Part shown: piece after piece, positions 7,944-16,604 of the stretch
Position numbering within the stretch: position 1 is the stretch's first letter
Layout: every line of letters begins with the position of its first letter
DNA from: Slackia heliotrinireducens DSM 20476
GTDB lineage: Bacteria; Actinomycetota; Coriobacteriia; Coriobacteriales; Eggerthellaceae
Assembly: GCF_000023885.1 (NCBI RefSeq)
Contig: NC_013165.1
Location: forward strand, 2,046,001-2,110,000
Direction of reading: 5' to 3'
DNA: 64,000 nt
Notes under the pieces: model-generated
Database searches by the model: none
The model's input: the letters and a program-made list of their open reading frames with translations, nothing else
What the model was told of the DNA's origin: nothing
Position numbers and translations under genes: made by a program

Positions 7944-8885
7944 ATGCAGGGCCTTGAAATCTCGAAGGCGTATTTCGACGAGTACGGCATGCCGATGCTT
8001 CGCGAGCAGTTCGGCGATTTGATGCCGCACCTGGCAGCTGGCCTGTTCGGCAGCGGGTCGGAATGCTTCGGATTCGACGACGAGTTGTCCCGCGACCACG
8101 ATTTCGATCCGGGGTTCATGTTGCTGCTGCCCGGCGAAGACGTCATCGACCGTAAGCAGGAGTTCGCCTTAGAGCGCGCCTACGCCAAGCTGCCCAAGGA
8201 GTTCATGGGCGTGAAGCGGCCGATGCTCGCCCCGGTTGGCGGCGCCCGCCGAGGCGTGCTGCGCGCCGCGGACGTGTTTAGGGAGAAGACGGGAAGCCCC
8301 GACGGTATCCTCACCGTTGAGCAGTGGCTCACGACCCCTTCCCACGCGCTGGCCGAAGCCGTCAACGGGCGTGTCTTCTTCGACGGGTCGGGCGAGGTCA
8401 CCCGCATCCGCCAGCGTCTTTCCCGCTACCCCGAGGACATCCGCCGCAAAAAGCTGGCGGGACACTTGCTTTCCGCAGGTCAAGCGGGGCAATACAACTA
8501 CCGCCGCTGCCTGGACCATGGCGAGTCCGCAGCAGCCCAGCTGACGGTTTTTTCCTTCGTGCAAAGCGCCATGGAGACCGTCTTTCTGCTTAACAACGTC
8601 TACCAGCCCTTCTACAAGTGGCGGTTCCGCGCAATGCGGGCCCTGCCGAAACTGGCGTTGGATGCGGAGCTTTTCGAATACCTGCTCACCACCCACAACG
8701 ATGGCGACCTTGCCGAAGAGAAACTCCAGGTCATAGAGGGTATAGCTGCCGACCTTATCGAAGAGCTGCAGGCCCAAGGCCTCACTCGGGCAACCTGTGG
8801 CGATTTGGAGAAGCATGCGTATTCCGTCAACGACGGAATCGTCGACGGGGATATCCGCAACCTGCACATCCTGGCTGGTGTATAA
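7944..8885 (+). CDS. DUF4037 protein with nucleotidyltransferase-like N-terminus
   Basis: 313-residue protein. The N-terminal region GLFGSGSECFGFDDELSRDHDF reads like the GS...DxD core of nucleotidyltransferase folds, and the overall layout (SRDHDFDPGF, then a C-terminal all-helical part with NNVYQPFYKWRFRAM) is what I know as DUF4037. The substrate of this family is not established. Preceded by AGAAAGGA and by the TPR gene; probably one transcript. The C-terminal helical half resembles substrate-binding domains of aminoglycoside-type nucleotidyltransferases, but that is inference. Confidence 0.8.
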   Translation: MQGLEISKAYFDEYGMPMLREQFGDLMPHLAAGLFGSGSECFGFDDELSRDHDFDPGFMLLLPGEDVIDRKQEFALERAYAKLPKEFMGVKRPMLAPVGGARRGVLRAADVFREKTGSPDGILTVEQWLTTPSHALAEAVNGRVFFDGSGEVTRIRQRLSRYPEDIRRKKLAGHLLSAGQAGQYNYRRCLDHGESAAAQLTVFSFVQSAMETVFLLNNVYQPFYKWRFRAMRALPKLALDAELFEYLLTTHNDGDLAEEKLQVIEGIAADLIEELQAQGLTRATCGDLEKHAYSVNDGIVDGDIRNLHILAGV

Positions 8886-8927
8886 AGGAACACGACGCTT
8901 ACCGTTCGGCACGAGGGGAGCCGCATC

Positions 8928-9623
8928 ATGAGAATTCAAGGCCTGCAGAAGATGACGTTGCTCGACTACCCGGGACGCGTTGCGTGCACGGTGTTTCTGG
9001 GCGGCTGCGACTTCCGCTGCCCCTTCTGCCACAATTTCGAGCTGGTGGTGGGGCCTTTGCCCGTCGCCATGGAGGACGAAGAGTTCTTCGCGTTTCTGGA
9101 CAAGCGCCACGGCCTGCTTGACGGCGTAGCCATCACCGGCGGCGAACCCTGCCTGCGCCGCGACCTGCCCGAATTCATCAAGAAGATCCGAGACGCCGGC
9201 TTTCCCGTGAAGCTGGACACCAACGGCTACCACCCCGAAATGCTCAAGCATCTGCTGGACGAGAAGCTGGTGGACTACGTGGCCATGGATGTGAAGAACT
9301 CGCCCGCCAAATACGCCAGGACCATCGGGCTTGAAACCATCGATACCGAACGCATCACCGAGAGCATCAACCTGCTCATGCATTCCGGTATCGACTACGA
9401 ATTCCGTACCACCGTGGTGCGCCAGTTCCACGAGGCGCAGGATTTTGAAGAGATAGGGGCCTGGATCGCCGGAGCCGAGCGGTATTTCCTGCAGCCGTTC
9501 ACATTCCGCGACACGGTCCCCGACCCTACGCTTTCCGCTCCCGACCCCTCTGAACTGCAGAATTACCGCGACATCGCCGCCCGTTACGTCACGTTGGCCG
9601 AAATCAGAGGAATGGACTCGTAG
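8928..9623 (+). CDS. nrdG: Anaerobic ribonucleotide reductase activating protein (radical SAM)
   Basis: 231-residue radical SAM enzyme that installs the glycyl radical on NrdD using S-adenosylmethionine. GGCDFRCPFCHN (about residues 22-33) is the 4Fe-4S cluster motif (CxxxCxxC), and GVAITGGEPCLRRDL is the SAM-binding GGE motif. The context, directly upstream of nrdD, supports the assignment over a generic pyruvate-formate-lyase activase. Length is in range for the NrdG2-type activases found beside thioredoxin-dependent class III reductases. Confidence 0.9.
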   Translation: MRIQGLQKMTLLDYPGRVACTVFLGGCDFRCPFCHNFELVVGPLPVAMEDEEFFAFLDKRHGLLDGVAITGGEPCLRRDLPEFIKKIRDAGFPVKLDTNGYHPEMLKHLLDEKLVDYVAMDVKNSPAKYARTIGLETIDTERITESINLLMHSGIDYEFRTTVVRQFHEAQDFEEIGAWIAGAERYFLQPFTFRDTVPDPTLSAPDPSELQNYRDIAARYVTLAEIRGMDS

Positions 9624-9624
9624 C

Positions 9625-9640
9625 ACTAAATATATTGGTT
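9625..9640. promoter_or_regulatory. Candidate NrdR box 1
   Basis: Sixteen bases ACTAAATATATTGGTT match the NrdR consensus ACACWATATATWGTGT at 12 of 16 positions with a perfect AATATATTG core. It overlaps the start of the nrdG-nrdD gap. A second similar box starts 30 bases downstream, close to the three-helical-turn spacing usual for paired NrdR boxes. Confidence 0.55.
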
Positions 9641-9654
9641 TTCGTTTGGAGACG

Positions 9655-9670
9655 ACACAACATATTGATA
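9655..9670. promoter_or_regulatory. Candidate NrdR box 2
   Basis: ACACAACATATTGATA matches the NrdR consensus at 12 of 16 positions, including the full ACAC left end. Placed 14 bases after box 1 and 85 bases before the nrdD start, where a repressor pair would control the nrdD promoter. No nrdR gene is in the window. Confidence 0.55.
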
Positions 9671-9755
9671 CCAATCCTTCCAAGCTGTTACATTGATGCC
9701 CATCCGCATTTAGAGAGTGAATTGCAGGCATCTGTTCAGTTTGAAGGGAACGAAC

Positions 9756-12206
9756 ATGTACCAGGTTGTCAAACGAGACGGTAAAATCGTCGATTTCTCC
9801 ATCGACAAGATCAGTGTGGCCATCACGAAGGCGTTCGACGCGCTCAACAAGCAGTACCACCCCAGCGTCATCGAGCTCATCGCGCTCCATGTCACCTCCG
9901 ACTTCGAGGATAAGATCGTCGACGACAAGATCACCGTCGAAGACATCCAGGACAGCGTGGAGAAGGTGCTTTCCGAGTCCGGTTACGCCGACGTAGCCAA
10001 GGCTTACATCCTGTATCGCCGCCAGCGCGAAAAGGTGCGCAACGTCAACTCCGCACTGCTCAACTACAAAGACCTGGTCGACAACTACCTGAAGATCAAC
10101 GACTGGCGCGTCAAGGAGAACTCCACCGTCACCTACTCCGTCGGCGGCCTCATCCTTTCGAACTCTGGCGCCATCACCGCCAACTACTGGCTGTCCGAGG
10201 TCTACGACGACGAAATCGCCGAGGCCCATCGCAGTGCCGCCATCCATCTGCATGACCTGTCCATGCTCACCGGCTACTGCGCCGGCTGGAGCTTAAAGCA
10301 GCTCATCCAGGAGGGTCTGGGCGGCGTCCCGGGCAAGATCACCTCTTCGCCGGCCAGCCACCTGTCCACCCTGTGCAACCAGATGGTCAACTTCCTGGGC
10401 ATCATGCAGAACGAGTGGGCCGGCGCCCAGGCGTTCTCTTCCTTCGACACCTACCTGGCCCCCTTCGTCAAGGTAGACAACCTGTCCCAGAAGGAAGTCA
10501 AGCAGTGCATCCAGTCGTTCATCTACGGCGTCAACACCCCCAGCCGTTGGGGCACCCAGGCACCCTTCTCCAACATCACGTTGGACTGGACGGTCCCCAA
10601 CGACCTGAAGAACCTCAACGCCATCGTCGGCGGCAAGGAGATGGACTTCACCTACGGCGAATGCCAGCACGAGATGGATATGGTCAACAAGGCGTTCATC
10701 GACATCATGATCGAAGGCGACGCCAACGGCCGCGGTTTCCAGTATCCCATCCCCACGTACTCCATCACCCGTGATTTCAACTGGGACGAGACCGAGAACA
10801 ACAAGCTGCTGTTCGAGATGACGGCCAAGTACGGCACGCCCTACTTCAGCAACTACATCAACTCCGACATGGAACCCTCCGACGTGCGTTCCATGTGCTG
10901 CCGCCTGCGCCTTGACCTGCGCGAACTGCGTAAGAAGTCCGGCGGCTTCTTCGGCAGCGGCGAATCCACCGGATCGATCGGCGTCGTGACCATCAACCTG
11001 CCCCGCATCGCCTACCTGGCAACCGACGAGGCCGACTTCTACGCACGCCTCGACCACCTGATGGACGTGGCCGCCCGCAGTCTCAAGACCAAGCGCGCGG
11101 TCATCACCACGCTGCTGGACAAGGGCCTGTACCCCTACACCAAGCGCTACCTGGGCACCTTCGAAAACCACTTCTCCACTATCGGCCTTATCGGCATGAA
11201 CGAAGTGGGCCTGAACGCCAACTGGCTGCGCGCCGACCTGACCGACGAGCGCGTGCAGCGCTTCGCCCGTGACGTGCTCAACCACATGCGTAACCGCCTG
11301 TCCGACTACCAGGAGATGTACGGCGACCTGTACAACCTGGAAGCCACGCCGGCCGAGTCCACCACGTACCGTTTCGCCAAGCACGACAAGGAGAAGTACC
11401 CCGACATCATCACGGCCAACATGAACGGCACGCCGTATTACACCAATTCCAGCCACCTGCCCGTGGGCTACACCGAGGACGTCTTCAGCGCGCTGGACAT
11501 CCAGGACGACCTGCAGACCCTCTACACCTCCGGCACGGTGTTCCATGCGTTCCTCGGCGAGAAGCTGCCCGACTGGAAGGCGGCCGCCAACCTGGTGCGC
11601 AAGATCGCCGAGAACTACAAGCTGCCCTACTACACCATGTCGCCCACCTATTCGGTGTGCAAGGACCACGGCTACCTGACCGGCGAGCAGTTCACCTGCC
11701 CGCACTGCGGCGCCAAGACCGAGGTCTACAGCCGCATCACCGGCTACTACCGTCCGGTCCAGAACTGGAACGACGGTAAGGCCCAGGAGTACAAGGACCG
11801 CAAGGTGTACAACATCGGGCACTCCACCCTTACGCATCAGGGTCCGAACCCGGCGCCTGTGGACGACGTCATCTGGGAAGCCGCCCAGGAGCGCGGCTGC
11901 TGCGAGCCCGCACAGGTGCTCATGACGCCCGAGGCCGAGCCCGAGGTCGAATCCGCACCCGCACCCGCTGCCGACAATCCGCAGATCATCCTGTTCAAGA
12001 CCCCCACATGCCCCAACTGCAGGGCCGCAGGTGCGCTTCTGGACAAGGCCGGCATCGCCTACCAGGCGGTCAACGCCGACGAATCCAAGGAGCTCGTCGA
12101 GAAGTACGGCGTCAAGCAGGCCCCGACGCTGGTGGTCCTGAAGGACGACGGCTTCGAGAGCTATCGCAACGTCTCGAACATCAAGGGCTGGATCAAGGAG
12201 CGCTAA
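9756..12206 (+). CDS. nrdD: Anaerobic (class III) ribonucleoside-triphosphate reductase fused to a thioredoxin-like domain
   Basis: 816-residue oxygen-sensitive RNR that makes deoxynucleotides. Start at 9756 (MYQVVKRDGKIVDF) follows GAAGGGAA; the frame also opens at a GTG at 9717 without support. N-terminal ATP-cone, then the catalytic barrel with the active-site cysteine region SMCCRLRL (Cys381/382), a zinc-site CPHC (648-651) and the glycyl-radical loop RITGYYRPVQNWNDGK (Gly663). After an acidic/Pro-Ala linker (about 720-742) comes an extra domain, IILFKTPTCPNCRAAG (Cys752-Cys755) to the end, a glutaredoxin/thioredoxin fold. Thioredoxin reductase is the next gene, so the fused domain is probably the built-in electron donor. 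Confidence 0.94.
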   Translation: MYQVVKRDGKIVDFSIDKISVAITKAFDALNKQYHPSVIELIALHVTSDFEDKIVDDKITVEDIQDSVEKVLSESGYADVAKAYILYRRQREKVRNVNSALLNYKDLVDNYLKINDWRVKENSTVTYSVGGLILSNSGAITANYWLSEVYDDEIAEAHRSAAIHLHDLSMLTGYCAGWSLKQLIQEGLGGVPGKITSSPASHLSTLCNQMVNFLGIMQNEWAGAQAFSSFDTYLAPFVKVDNLSQKEVKQCIQSFIYGVNTPSRWGTQAPFSNITLDWTVPNDLKNLNAIVGGKEMDFTYGECQHEMDMVNKAFIDIMIEGDANGRGFQYPIPTYSITRDFNWDETENNKLLFEMTAKYGTPYFSNYINSDMEPSDVRSMCCRLRLDLRELRKKSGGFFGSGESTGSIGVVTINLPRIAYLATDEADFYARLDHLMDVAARSLKTKRAVITTLLDKGLYPYTKRYLGTFENHFSTIGLIGMNEVGLNANWLRADLTDERVQRFARDVLNHMRNRLSDYQEMYGDLYNLEATPAESTTYRFAKHDKEKYPDIITANMNGTPYYTNSSHLPVGYTEDVFSALDIQDDLQTLYTSGTVFHAFLGEKLPDWKAAANLVRKIAENYKLPYYTMSPTYSVCKDHGYLTGEQFTCPHCGAKTEVYSRITGYYRPVQNWNDGKAQEYKDRKVYNIGHSTLTHQGPNPAPVDDVIWEAAQERGCCEPAQVLMTPEAEPEVESAPAPAADNPQIILFKTPTCPNCRAAGALLDKAGIAYQAVNADESKELVEKYGVKQAPTLVVLKDDGFESYRNVSNIKGWIKER

Positions 12207-12240
12207 GCGCGACGGCAACCCGACTACCGTAAGCTTCAAC

Positions 12241-12273
12241 CGGGCGGACATGGCTGCATGTTCGCCCGCTTTT
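12241..12273 (+). terminator. Hairpin terminator between nrdD and trxB
   Basis: Twelve-base-pair stem (12241-12252 with 12257-12268, one G-T pair), four-base loop, followed by CTTTT. It would reduce but perhaps not abolish read-through from nrdD into the thioredoxin reductase gene. Confidence 0.65.
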
Positions 12274-12288
12274 CGCAAGGAGAGAATC

Positions 12289-13200
12289 ATGCATGACATC
12301 ATCGTGGTGGGTGCAGGCCCCGCAGGCATGACGGCGGCCCTGTATGCGCTCAGGAACGGCAAGAGCGTCCTGATCATCGAGAAGGAAGGCTTCGGCGGGC
12401 AGATGACCCTGTCCCCCAAGATCGAGAACTACCCCGGCACGGTGCAGATCTCCGGCATGGAGCTTGCCGACCAGATGATGAACCAGATCATCGAGCAGGG
12501 CGTGGATTTCGAGATCGAAGAGGTGACGGGCATCACGCAGGAAAACGGCACCTTCACCGTAAGCACCGATGACGGAGAGCATCAGGCGAAAGCCGTCATC
12601 ATCGCGACCGGCGTCAAGCACCGCATGCTGGGGCTTGAAGGCGAAGACGACCTGGTTGGCGACGGCATCTCGTTCTGCGCGGTGTGCGACGGCGACTTCT
12701 ACACCGACAAGGTAGTCTGCGTGGCCGGCGGCGGCAACTCCGCCCTGCAGGAAGCCGTGCTTCTGGCCACCAAGTGCAAAGAGGTCATCATGCTGCAGGA
12801 CCTGGAATTCTTCACCGGCGAAGAGCGCCTGCAGGAGGTGCTGTTCGCAAACGAGAACGTAAGCGCCCACACGAACACCCTCATCAAATCGCTGGTCACC
12901 GGCAAAGACGGTCTGCGCGGCGTCGAGATCGCCGACCGCACCACCGGCGAATCCCAGGTCGTGGGCTGCGACGGCCTGTTCGTGGCCATCGGCCTGATTC
13001 CCGACAACATCCCCTACGCCGAGCTTGCCGACCTGAACGACTGGGGTTATTTCGACTCGGACGAGAACTGCACCACCAAGACGCCGGGTCTGTTCGTGGC
13101 CGGCGACTGCCGCAGCAAGTCCATCCGTCAGATTACCACGGCCTCCGGCGACGGCGCCGTAGCAGCGCTTGCCGCCTGCCGCTACATCAATCTGAGCTAA
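12289..13200 (+). CDS. trxB: Thioredoxin reductase
   Basis: 303-residue FAD- and NAD(P)H-dependent disulfide reductase. Start at 12289 follows AAGGAGAG; an in-frame ATG 39 bases earlier falls in the terminator stem and is rejected. FAD motif VVGAGPAGMTAAL at the N-terminus, redox-active Cys130-Ala-Val-Cys133-Asp, NAD(P)H motif CVAGGGNSALQEA, and the C-terminal FAD contact LFVAGDCRSKSIRQI are intact. The CAVC active site is a variant of the usual CATC/CAVC. Adjacent to the RNR with its fused CPNC domain, it likely recycles that domain; it may also serve general thioredoxins. Confidence 0.92.
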   Translation: MHDIIVVGAGPAGMTAALYALRNGKSVLIIEKEGFGGQMTLSPKIENYPGTVQISGMELADQMMNQIIEQGVDFEIEEVTGITQENGTFTVSTDDGEHQAKAVIIATGVKHRMLGLEGEDDLVGDGISFCAVCDGDFYTDKVVCVAGGGNSALQEAVLLATKCKEVIMLQDLEFFTGEERLQEVLFANENVSAHTNTLIKSLVTGKDGLRGVEIADRTTGESQVVGCDGLFVAIGLIPDNIPYAELADLNDWGYFDSDENCTTKTPGLFVAGDCRSKSIRQITTASGDGAVAALAACRYINLS

Positions 13201-13230
13201 GGGCAAAGCGCATACCCGCAGCCGACAATC

Positions 13231-13269
13231 AAACAGGGCCGGTTCCCTCGTTCGGAACCGGCCCTGTTT
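13231..13269. terminator. Bidirectional terminator between trxB and the URO-D gene
   Basis: Perfect 16-base-pair inverted repeat (13231-13246 with 13254-13269) with a seven-base loop, and T-rich/A-rich ends on both strands. It lies between convergent genes and can stop transcription from both sides. Confidence 0.85.
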
Positions 13270-13295
13270 CGTTTGACGCATGCGGGCATGGCGGC

Positions 13296-14372
13296 TTAGA
13301 CAGCGCTTCCCTTCTGGCCGATACGGACCGAACCGTACTCGCGCACGGCATCCATGAACGCCACCACGTTCTCCAAAGGTGTATTGACAGGAAGGTCACA
13401 CCCGGTCGAGACGATGTATCCGCAGGGCGAATCGACGCAATCCTCGATATTTCGCAGCACGTTTTCGCGCACCTCGTCGGGCGTGCCCAGCATCATGACG
13501 TCCATGGGGTCGACGTTGCCGATGATCGGCACCTTGTCGCCGCCCATCTCTTTCGCGAAGGTCAGCGGCACCTTCGCGTCCACACTCAGCATGTCGCAGC
13601 CCGATTCCAGCATAGCTCCCGTGATCTTGTTGGTGTTGCCGCAGATGTGGTAACCCATGGCCACGTTGTGCTTATGGATGACAGGCGCCAGCTCCTGGGT
13701 GTAGGGCAGCACCCATTCGCGATAGGTCTTCTCGTTGATGATGTCGCCCGATGCCACCGGGTCGCAGATGAAGATGTCCACGCCCAGGCTTGCGAACTGG
13801 TCGCTCACCAGCTTGAGAGCGTCGGTCGAGAACCGGATGAGCTTGCGGGCAAGCTCGGGTTTCTTGCGGGTGGCCACCAGTAGGTCGCGCATGGGAAGAA
13901 GGCTCGCTGCGGCCGTCAAAGGACCGGTCAGACTAGCCGACGTCCCCACCACATCGCCCATCTGGTCCACCAGCATTTCGCAGGCCGTCATGCACATGTC
14001 GATCCACGGGTCGTTCTTGCGCAGCACGCAGTCCAGATCGAGTCGGTCGACCTGCTCGATGGATTCAAGCACGTGCTTGTCGATGGATGGCGTCCTGTCG
14101 GCCGGATCGTTCAGGACGGTGCCGCAGGCCTGGCCGATGCCGTGCAGACCGTACTCGATAGACAGACCGTCCAATCCCAGCAGGTCGTAGCAGGCCTTCT
14201 GCACTTCCACCTGGTGCTCCGCCGAAAGACGCTTGTAACGCATCTCGTATCCGGCAAGCCTGGGGCCGAAGGAATCGACCATCGGCATGGCGGGCAGGCG
14301 GTCCACCTCTTCCCCATCGAAGTACGCCGCCATACGCTCATTCGAGGTCATCTCATCTTTTCTCACCTGCAT
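13296..14372 (-). CDS. Uroporphyrinogen-decarboxylase-family protein (MtaA/CmuA-like methyltransferase)
   Basis: 358-residue URO-D superfamily TIM barrel. In anaerobes this superfamily is mostly corrinoid-dependent methyltransferases rather than haem enzymes. Zinc-ligand pattern His-x-Cys is visible in GYHICGNTNKI and a second Cys in VSTGCDLPVNTP, as in MtaA/MtbA-type proteins; the haem-biosynthetic arginines at the N-terminus are not apparent. Two ATG starts (14372 and 14351) have plausible ribosome sites. Stand-alone: no corrinoid protein or activator is adjacent, so the methyl donor and acceptor are unknown. Confidence 0.85.
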   Translation of the reverse strand: MQVRKDEMTSNERMAAYFDGEEVDRLPAMPMVDSFGPRLAGYEMRYKRLSAEHQVEVQKACYDLLGLDGLSIEYGLHGIGQACGTVLNDPADRTPSIDKHVLESIEQVDRLDLDCVLRKNDPWIDMCMTACEMLVDQMGDVVGTSASLTGPLTAAASLLPMRDLLVATRKKPELARKLIRFSTDALKLVSDQFASLGVDIFICDPVASGDIINEKTYREWVLPYTQELAPVIHKHNVAMGYHICGNTNKITGAMLESGCDMLSVDAKVPLTFAKEMGGDKVPIIGNVDPMDVMMLGTPDEVRENVLRNIEDCVDSPCGYIVSTGCDLPVNTPLENVVAFMDAVREYGSVRIGQKGSAV

Positions 14373-14703
14373 GGTTCGCCCCTTCGCCCATCCGCATCCG
14401 TTCGCCGGTACGTATTTGCTTCAATAGTATCGCAGATACCATAGCTCGCATCGGACTGTGCCGTGTTTTTTACGATGCCTTCTGGCAGGACACGACCCTT
14501 GGGGCAAATGCCACATTGATGACCTTATTGGGATCGGCAGCGCCCCAAACGACATCCTTTCAGCCGCCGAAGGACCCCATTGGACCAGAACCACCACCCG
14601 CATGACGACCAATCGTCCGCAATGCCGATTCCGTACGCCCACGCGGCAGAATAATCCCTAGAATGGCAACTGAAAGCAATCAGGACGCGAAAAGAGGTCT
14701 GAC
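14373..14703. other. Divergent intergenic region, no gene recognised
   Basis: 331 bases between the divergent URO-D-like and nitroreductase genes. Only short, unconvincing frames are open. One 5-3-5 dyad (GTATC-GCA-GATAC, 14427-14439) lies 55 bases upstream of the URO-D start and could be an operator. Nothing else recognised. Confidence 0.5.
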
Positions 14704-15228
14704 ATGGAATTCTTGGAATTGGCAAAACGCAGGTATTCGGAACGTTTCTTCGACAGCAAGCCCATTGAACAGGAGAAACTCGACTTGATTCTGGAAGCGG
14801 GACGCATCGCCCCGACCGCTGCCAACTATCAACCGCAACGGTTCTTCCTCATCCGCAGCGATGAAGCGCTCGCCAAGCTGAAGACCGTCACCAAATTCAC
14901 CTTCAACGCCCCGACGGTTATCCTCGTCTGCTACGACGACGATGAGGCATGGGGCACCTTCAACGACAGGCTCCATCCGAACTACTGCTCCGGCGAGCAG
15001 GATGCGAGCATCGCTGCTGCAAACATGATGTACGAAGCCGAAAATCTTGGCATCCATACCCTCTGGATCAGGGGGTTCGACTCCCAATCCGTCGTGGACA
15101 CGTTCGAGCTGCCCGACACTATGATTCCCGTCATGATGCTGGCGCTGGGCTATCCGAACGACCGCGCGAAACCCAGCCAGGCCCACTTCCAGAGGAAGCC
15201 CATCGAAGACTTCGTGCTCGAACTGTAA
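14704..15228 (+). CDS. Nitroreductase-family protein
   Basis: 174-residue FMN-dependent nitroreductase-like oxidoreductase, homodimeric and cytosolic by family. N-terminal RRYSERFFDSKPI contains the FMN-phosphate-binding arginines, followed by ILEAGRIAPTAANYQPQRFFL, and a C-terminal MMLALGYPNDRAKPS flavin-binding turn. Start preceded by AGAGGTC. A remnant of a second, related gene exists at 17060-17157, sharing the RIA...NxQPQRFFLIR segment, so the neighbourhood once held two copies. Substrate unknown. Confidence 0.9.
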   Translation: MEFLELAKRRYSERFFDSKPIEQEKLDLILEAGRIAPTAANYQPQRFFLIRSDEALAKLKTVTKFTFNAPTVILVCYDDDEAWGTFNDRLHPNYCSGEQDASIAAANMMYEAENLGIHTLWIRGFDSQSVVDTFELPDTMIPVMMLALGYPNDRAKPSQAHFQRKPIEDFVLEL

Positions 15229-15235
15229 CGAAGAA

Positions 15236-15267
15236 GGGCAGATAAGCCCATTTTGGTTTATCCGCCC
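15236..15267. terminator. Hairpin between convergent genes
   Basis: Ten-base-pair stem with one mismatch (15236-15245 with 15258-15267) between the nitroreductase and the peptidase gene. The minus-strand side runs into TTCTTC. Weak terminator candidate. Confidence 0.4.
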
Positions 15268-15353
15268 CTCCAACAGATGCGTTCGGCCTAATTGCGCCTT
15301 ATGTTTTGCGCTGCAACGTGGAATAGCCCAGCCTATCGGCCCATTTGCCAATC

Positions 15354-16427
15354 TTACGCGTACCCCTGCGTCATGAGGTTCCAGCTGCCCTCTCCCTGGG
15401 TGCGGCCGAGTATCCACTGGTAGTCGTTGTAGTCCGCATCGGCCTCGAACACAAGCTCGCCGATTTCCTTGGGCGTATGGAAGTCGGAAAGGAGCACGAG
15501 AGCCTGGTCGAATTCCGCCGCATCGGGCATCTGCGCCTCGCGCAGCTCGTTGACATAGGCTACGTTGTCTTCGCACGTCTGGTCATCGGTAAAGGCGATG
15601 CGCTGCAACGTGACGCCTTCCCAACCGCTGACCATGGCCAGAATCGGATCGAGGGCGCCGTCGATGTCGGTCTCTTCGAATACCTGGGACGTTCCGTAGT
15701 CGACCGTGCAATCCGCCACCATCGGGTCGAGCGCGTCCAGATAGCGCTCGTAGGTAATGCCCTGGTCGGTGATTTCCCGCGCCATGTCGGGATCGTCCAG
15801 GTAGCGGATGTGCCAAGGTTCGTAACTGTACCCGGTCTCGATCTTCTTCTTAGGCAGATAACGCAGGATGAAACCGTGGTCGGCAAGCTTTGCATGGATT
15901 TTCGCCCAGACCTCAGGGTATTGGACCATGTCCTCGTTCATGTACACGTCTTCGCCGTCGATGATCAGATAGAGGTCGAGCGCAAGCCCGGTGTGATGCT
16001 CGGAGTAGCCGGGCGTCGCCACATGCAGCTTGGTGTACTCTTCGCCGTAATCCTTGGTGAAATCATCCCAGATGCGCTGCTGCTCGGCAATGGGGCGGAA
16101 TGCGGAATCCAGGTCCACATACACGCCGTCGGCCTCCAAATCCGCCTTAAGCTCCAGGTAGGCGGCATAGGCCTTCTTCTCGACATCGACGTCCCATCCT
16201 GCGGTGTTGGTGAAATGCTCAAGTTCGATGGCCTCTTCCCAACCATCCGGAAGCTTGTTCTGCTTGTTGACGAGCACCGTGTAGTCGATGCCGTCGGCCT
16301 CCGCAGAATCAGCTTTATCGTCAGCGGCCTCGTCACCGGTTTTCCCAGAGCAGCCCGCCAGCGCCGCAGCGCCCAACGACACGCCCATGAGCGAAACGAA
16401 CGTTCTTCTGCTAAAAAAGTTAATCAT
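15354..16427 (-). CDS. D-Ala-D-Ala carboxypeptidase-like lipoprotein (M15, VanY/DacB type)
   Basis: 357-residue exported peptidase. Start at 16427 is supported by GGAAAGG upstream. The signal SRRTFVS is a twin-arginine motif followed by a hydrophobic stretch and lipobox ALAGC, so it is a Tat lipoprotein. The peptidase core shows SAFRPIAEQ, PGYSEHHTGLALDL (zinc-ligand His and Asp), and EPWHIRY (third zinc ligand His), the M15B signature. A C-terminal extension of about 130 residues after the catalytic domain is unusual and I do not recognise it. Role: trimming peptidoglycan stem peptides at the cell surface. Confidence 0.9.
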   Translation of the reverse strand: MINFFSRRTFVSLMGVSLGAAALAGCSGKTGDEAADDKADSAEADGIDYTVLVNKQNKLPDGWEEAIELEHFTNTAGWDVDVEKKAYAAYLELKADLEADGVYVDLDSAFRPIAEQQRIWDDFTKDYGEEYTKLHVATPGYSEHHTGLALDLYLIIDGEDVYMNEDMVQYPEVWAKIHAKLADHGFILRYLPKKKIETGYSYEPWHIRYLDDPDMAREITDQGITYERYLDALDPMVADCTVDYGTSQVFEETDIDGALDPILAMVSGWEGVTLQRIAFTDDQTCEDNVAYVNELREAQMPDAAEFDQALVLLSDFHTPKEIGELVFEADADYNDYQWILGRTQGEGSWNLMTQGYA

Positions 16428-16604
16428 GCCACAACCTTTCCCCATGGGTTAACTCAGGCAGATTATACTCAAACGCCCCATTCCGCGAAACTCGAAGCGT
16501 TCGGGGGCTCAAGCGGCTGTTCGAATGCGGTCGACACGGATGAAAACCGACGTCGTCTCGGGAAGTTCGGCAGACGCGCCGAGCAAAGCGATTCCCCAGA
16601 AACG

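Noticed and set aside
14458-14661. Short frames on both strands in the URO-D/nitroreductase gap
   Set aside because: No ribosome sites and no similarity to known proteins; treated as noncoding.
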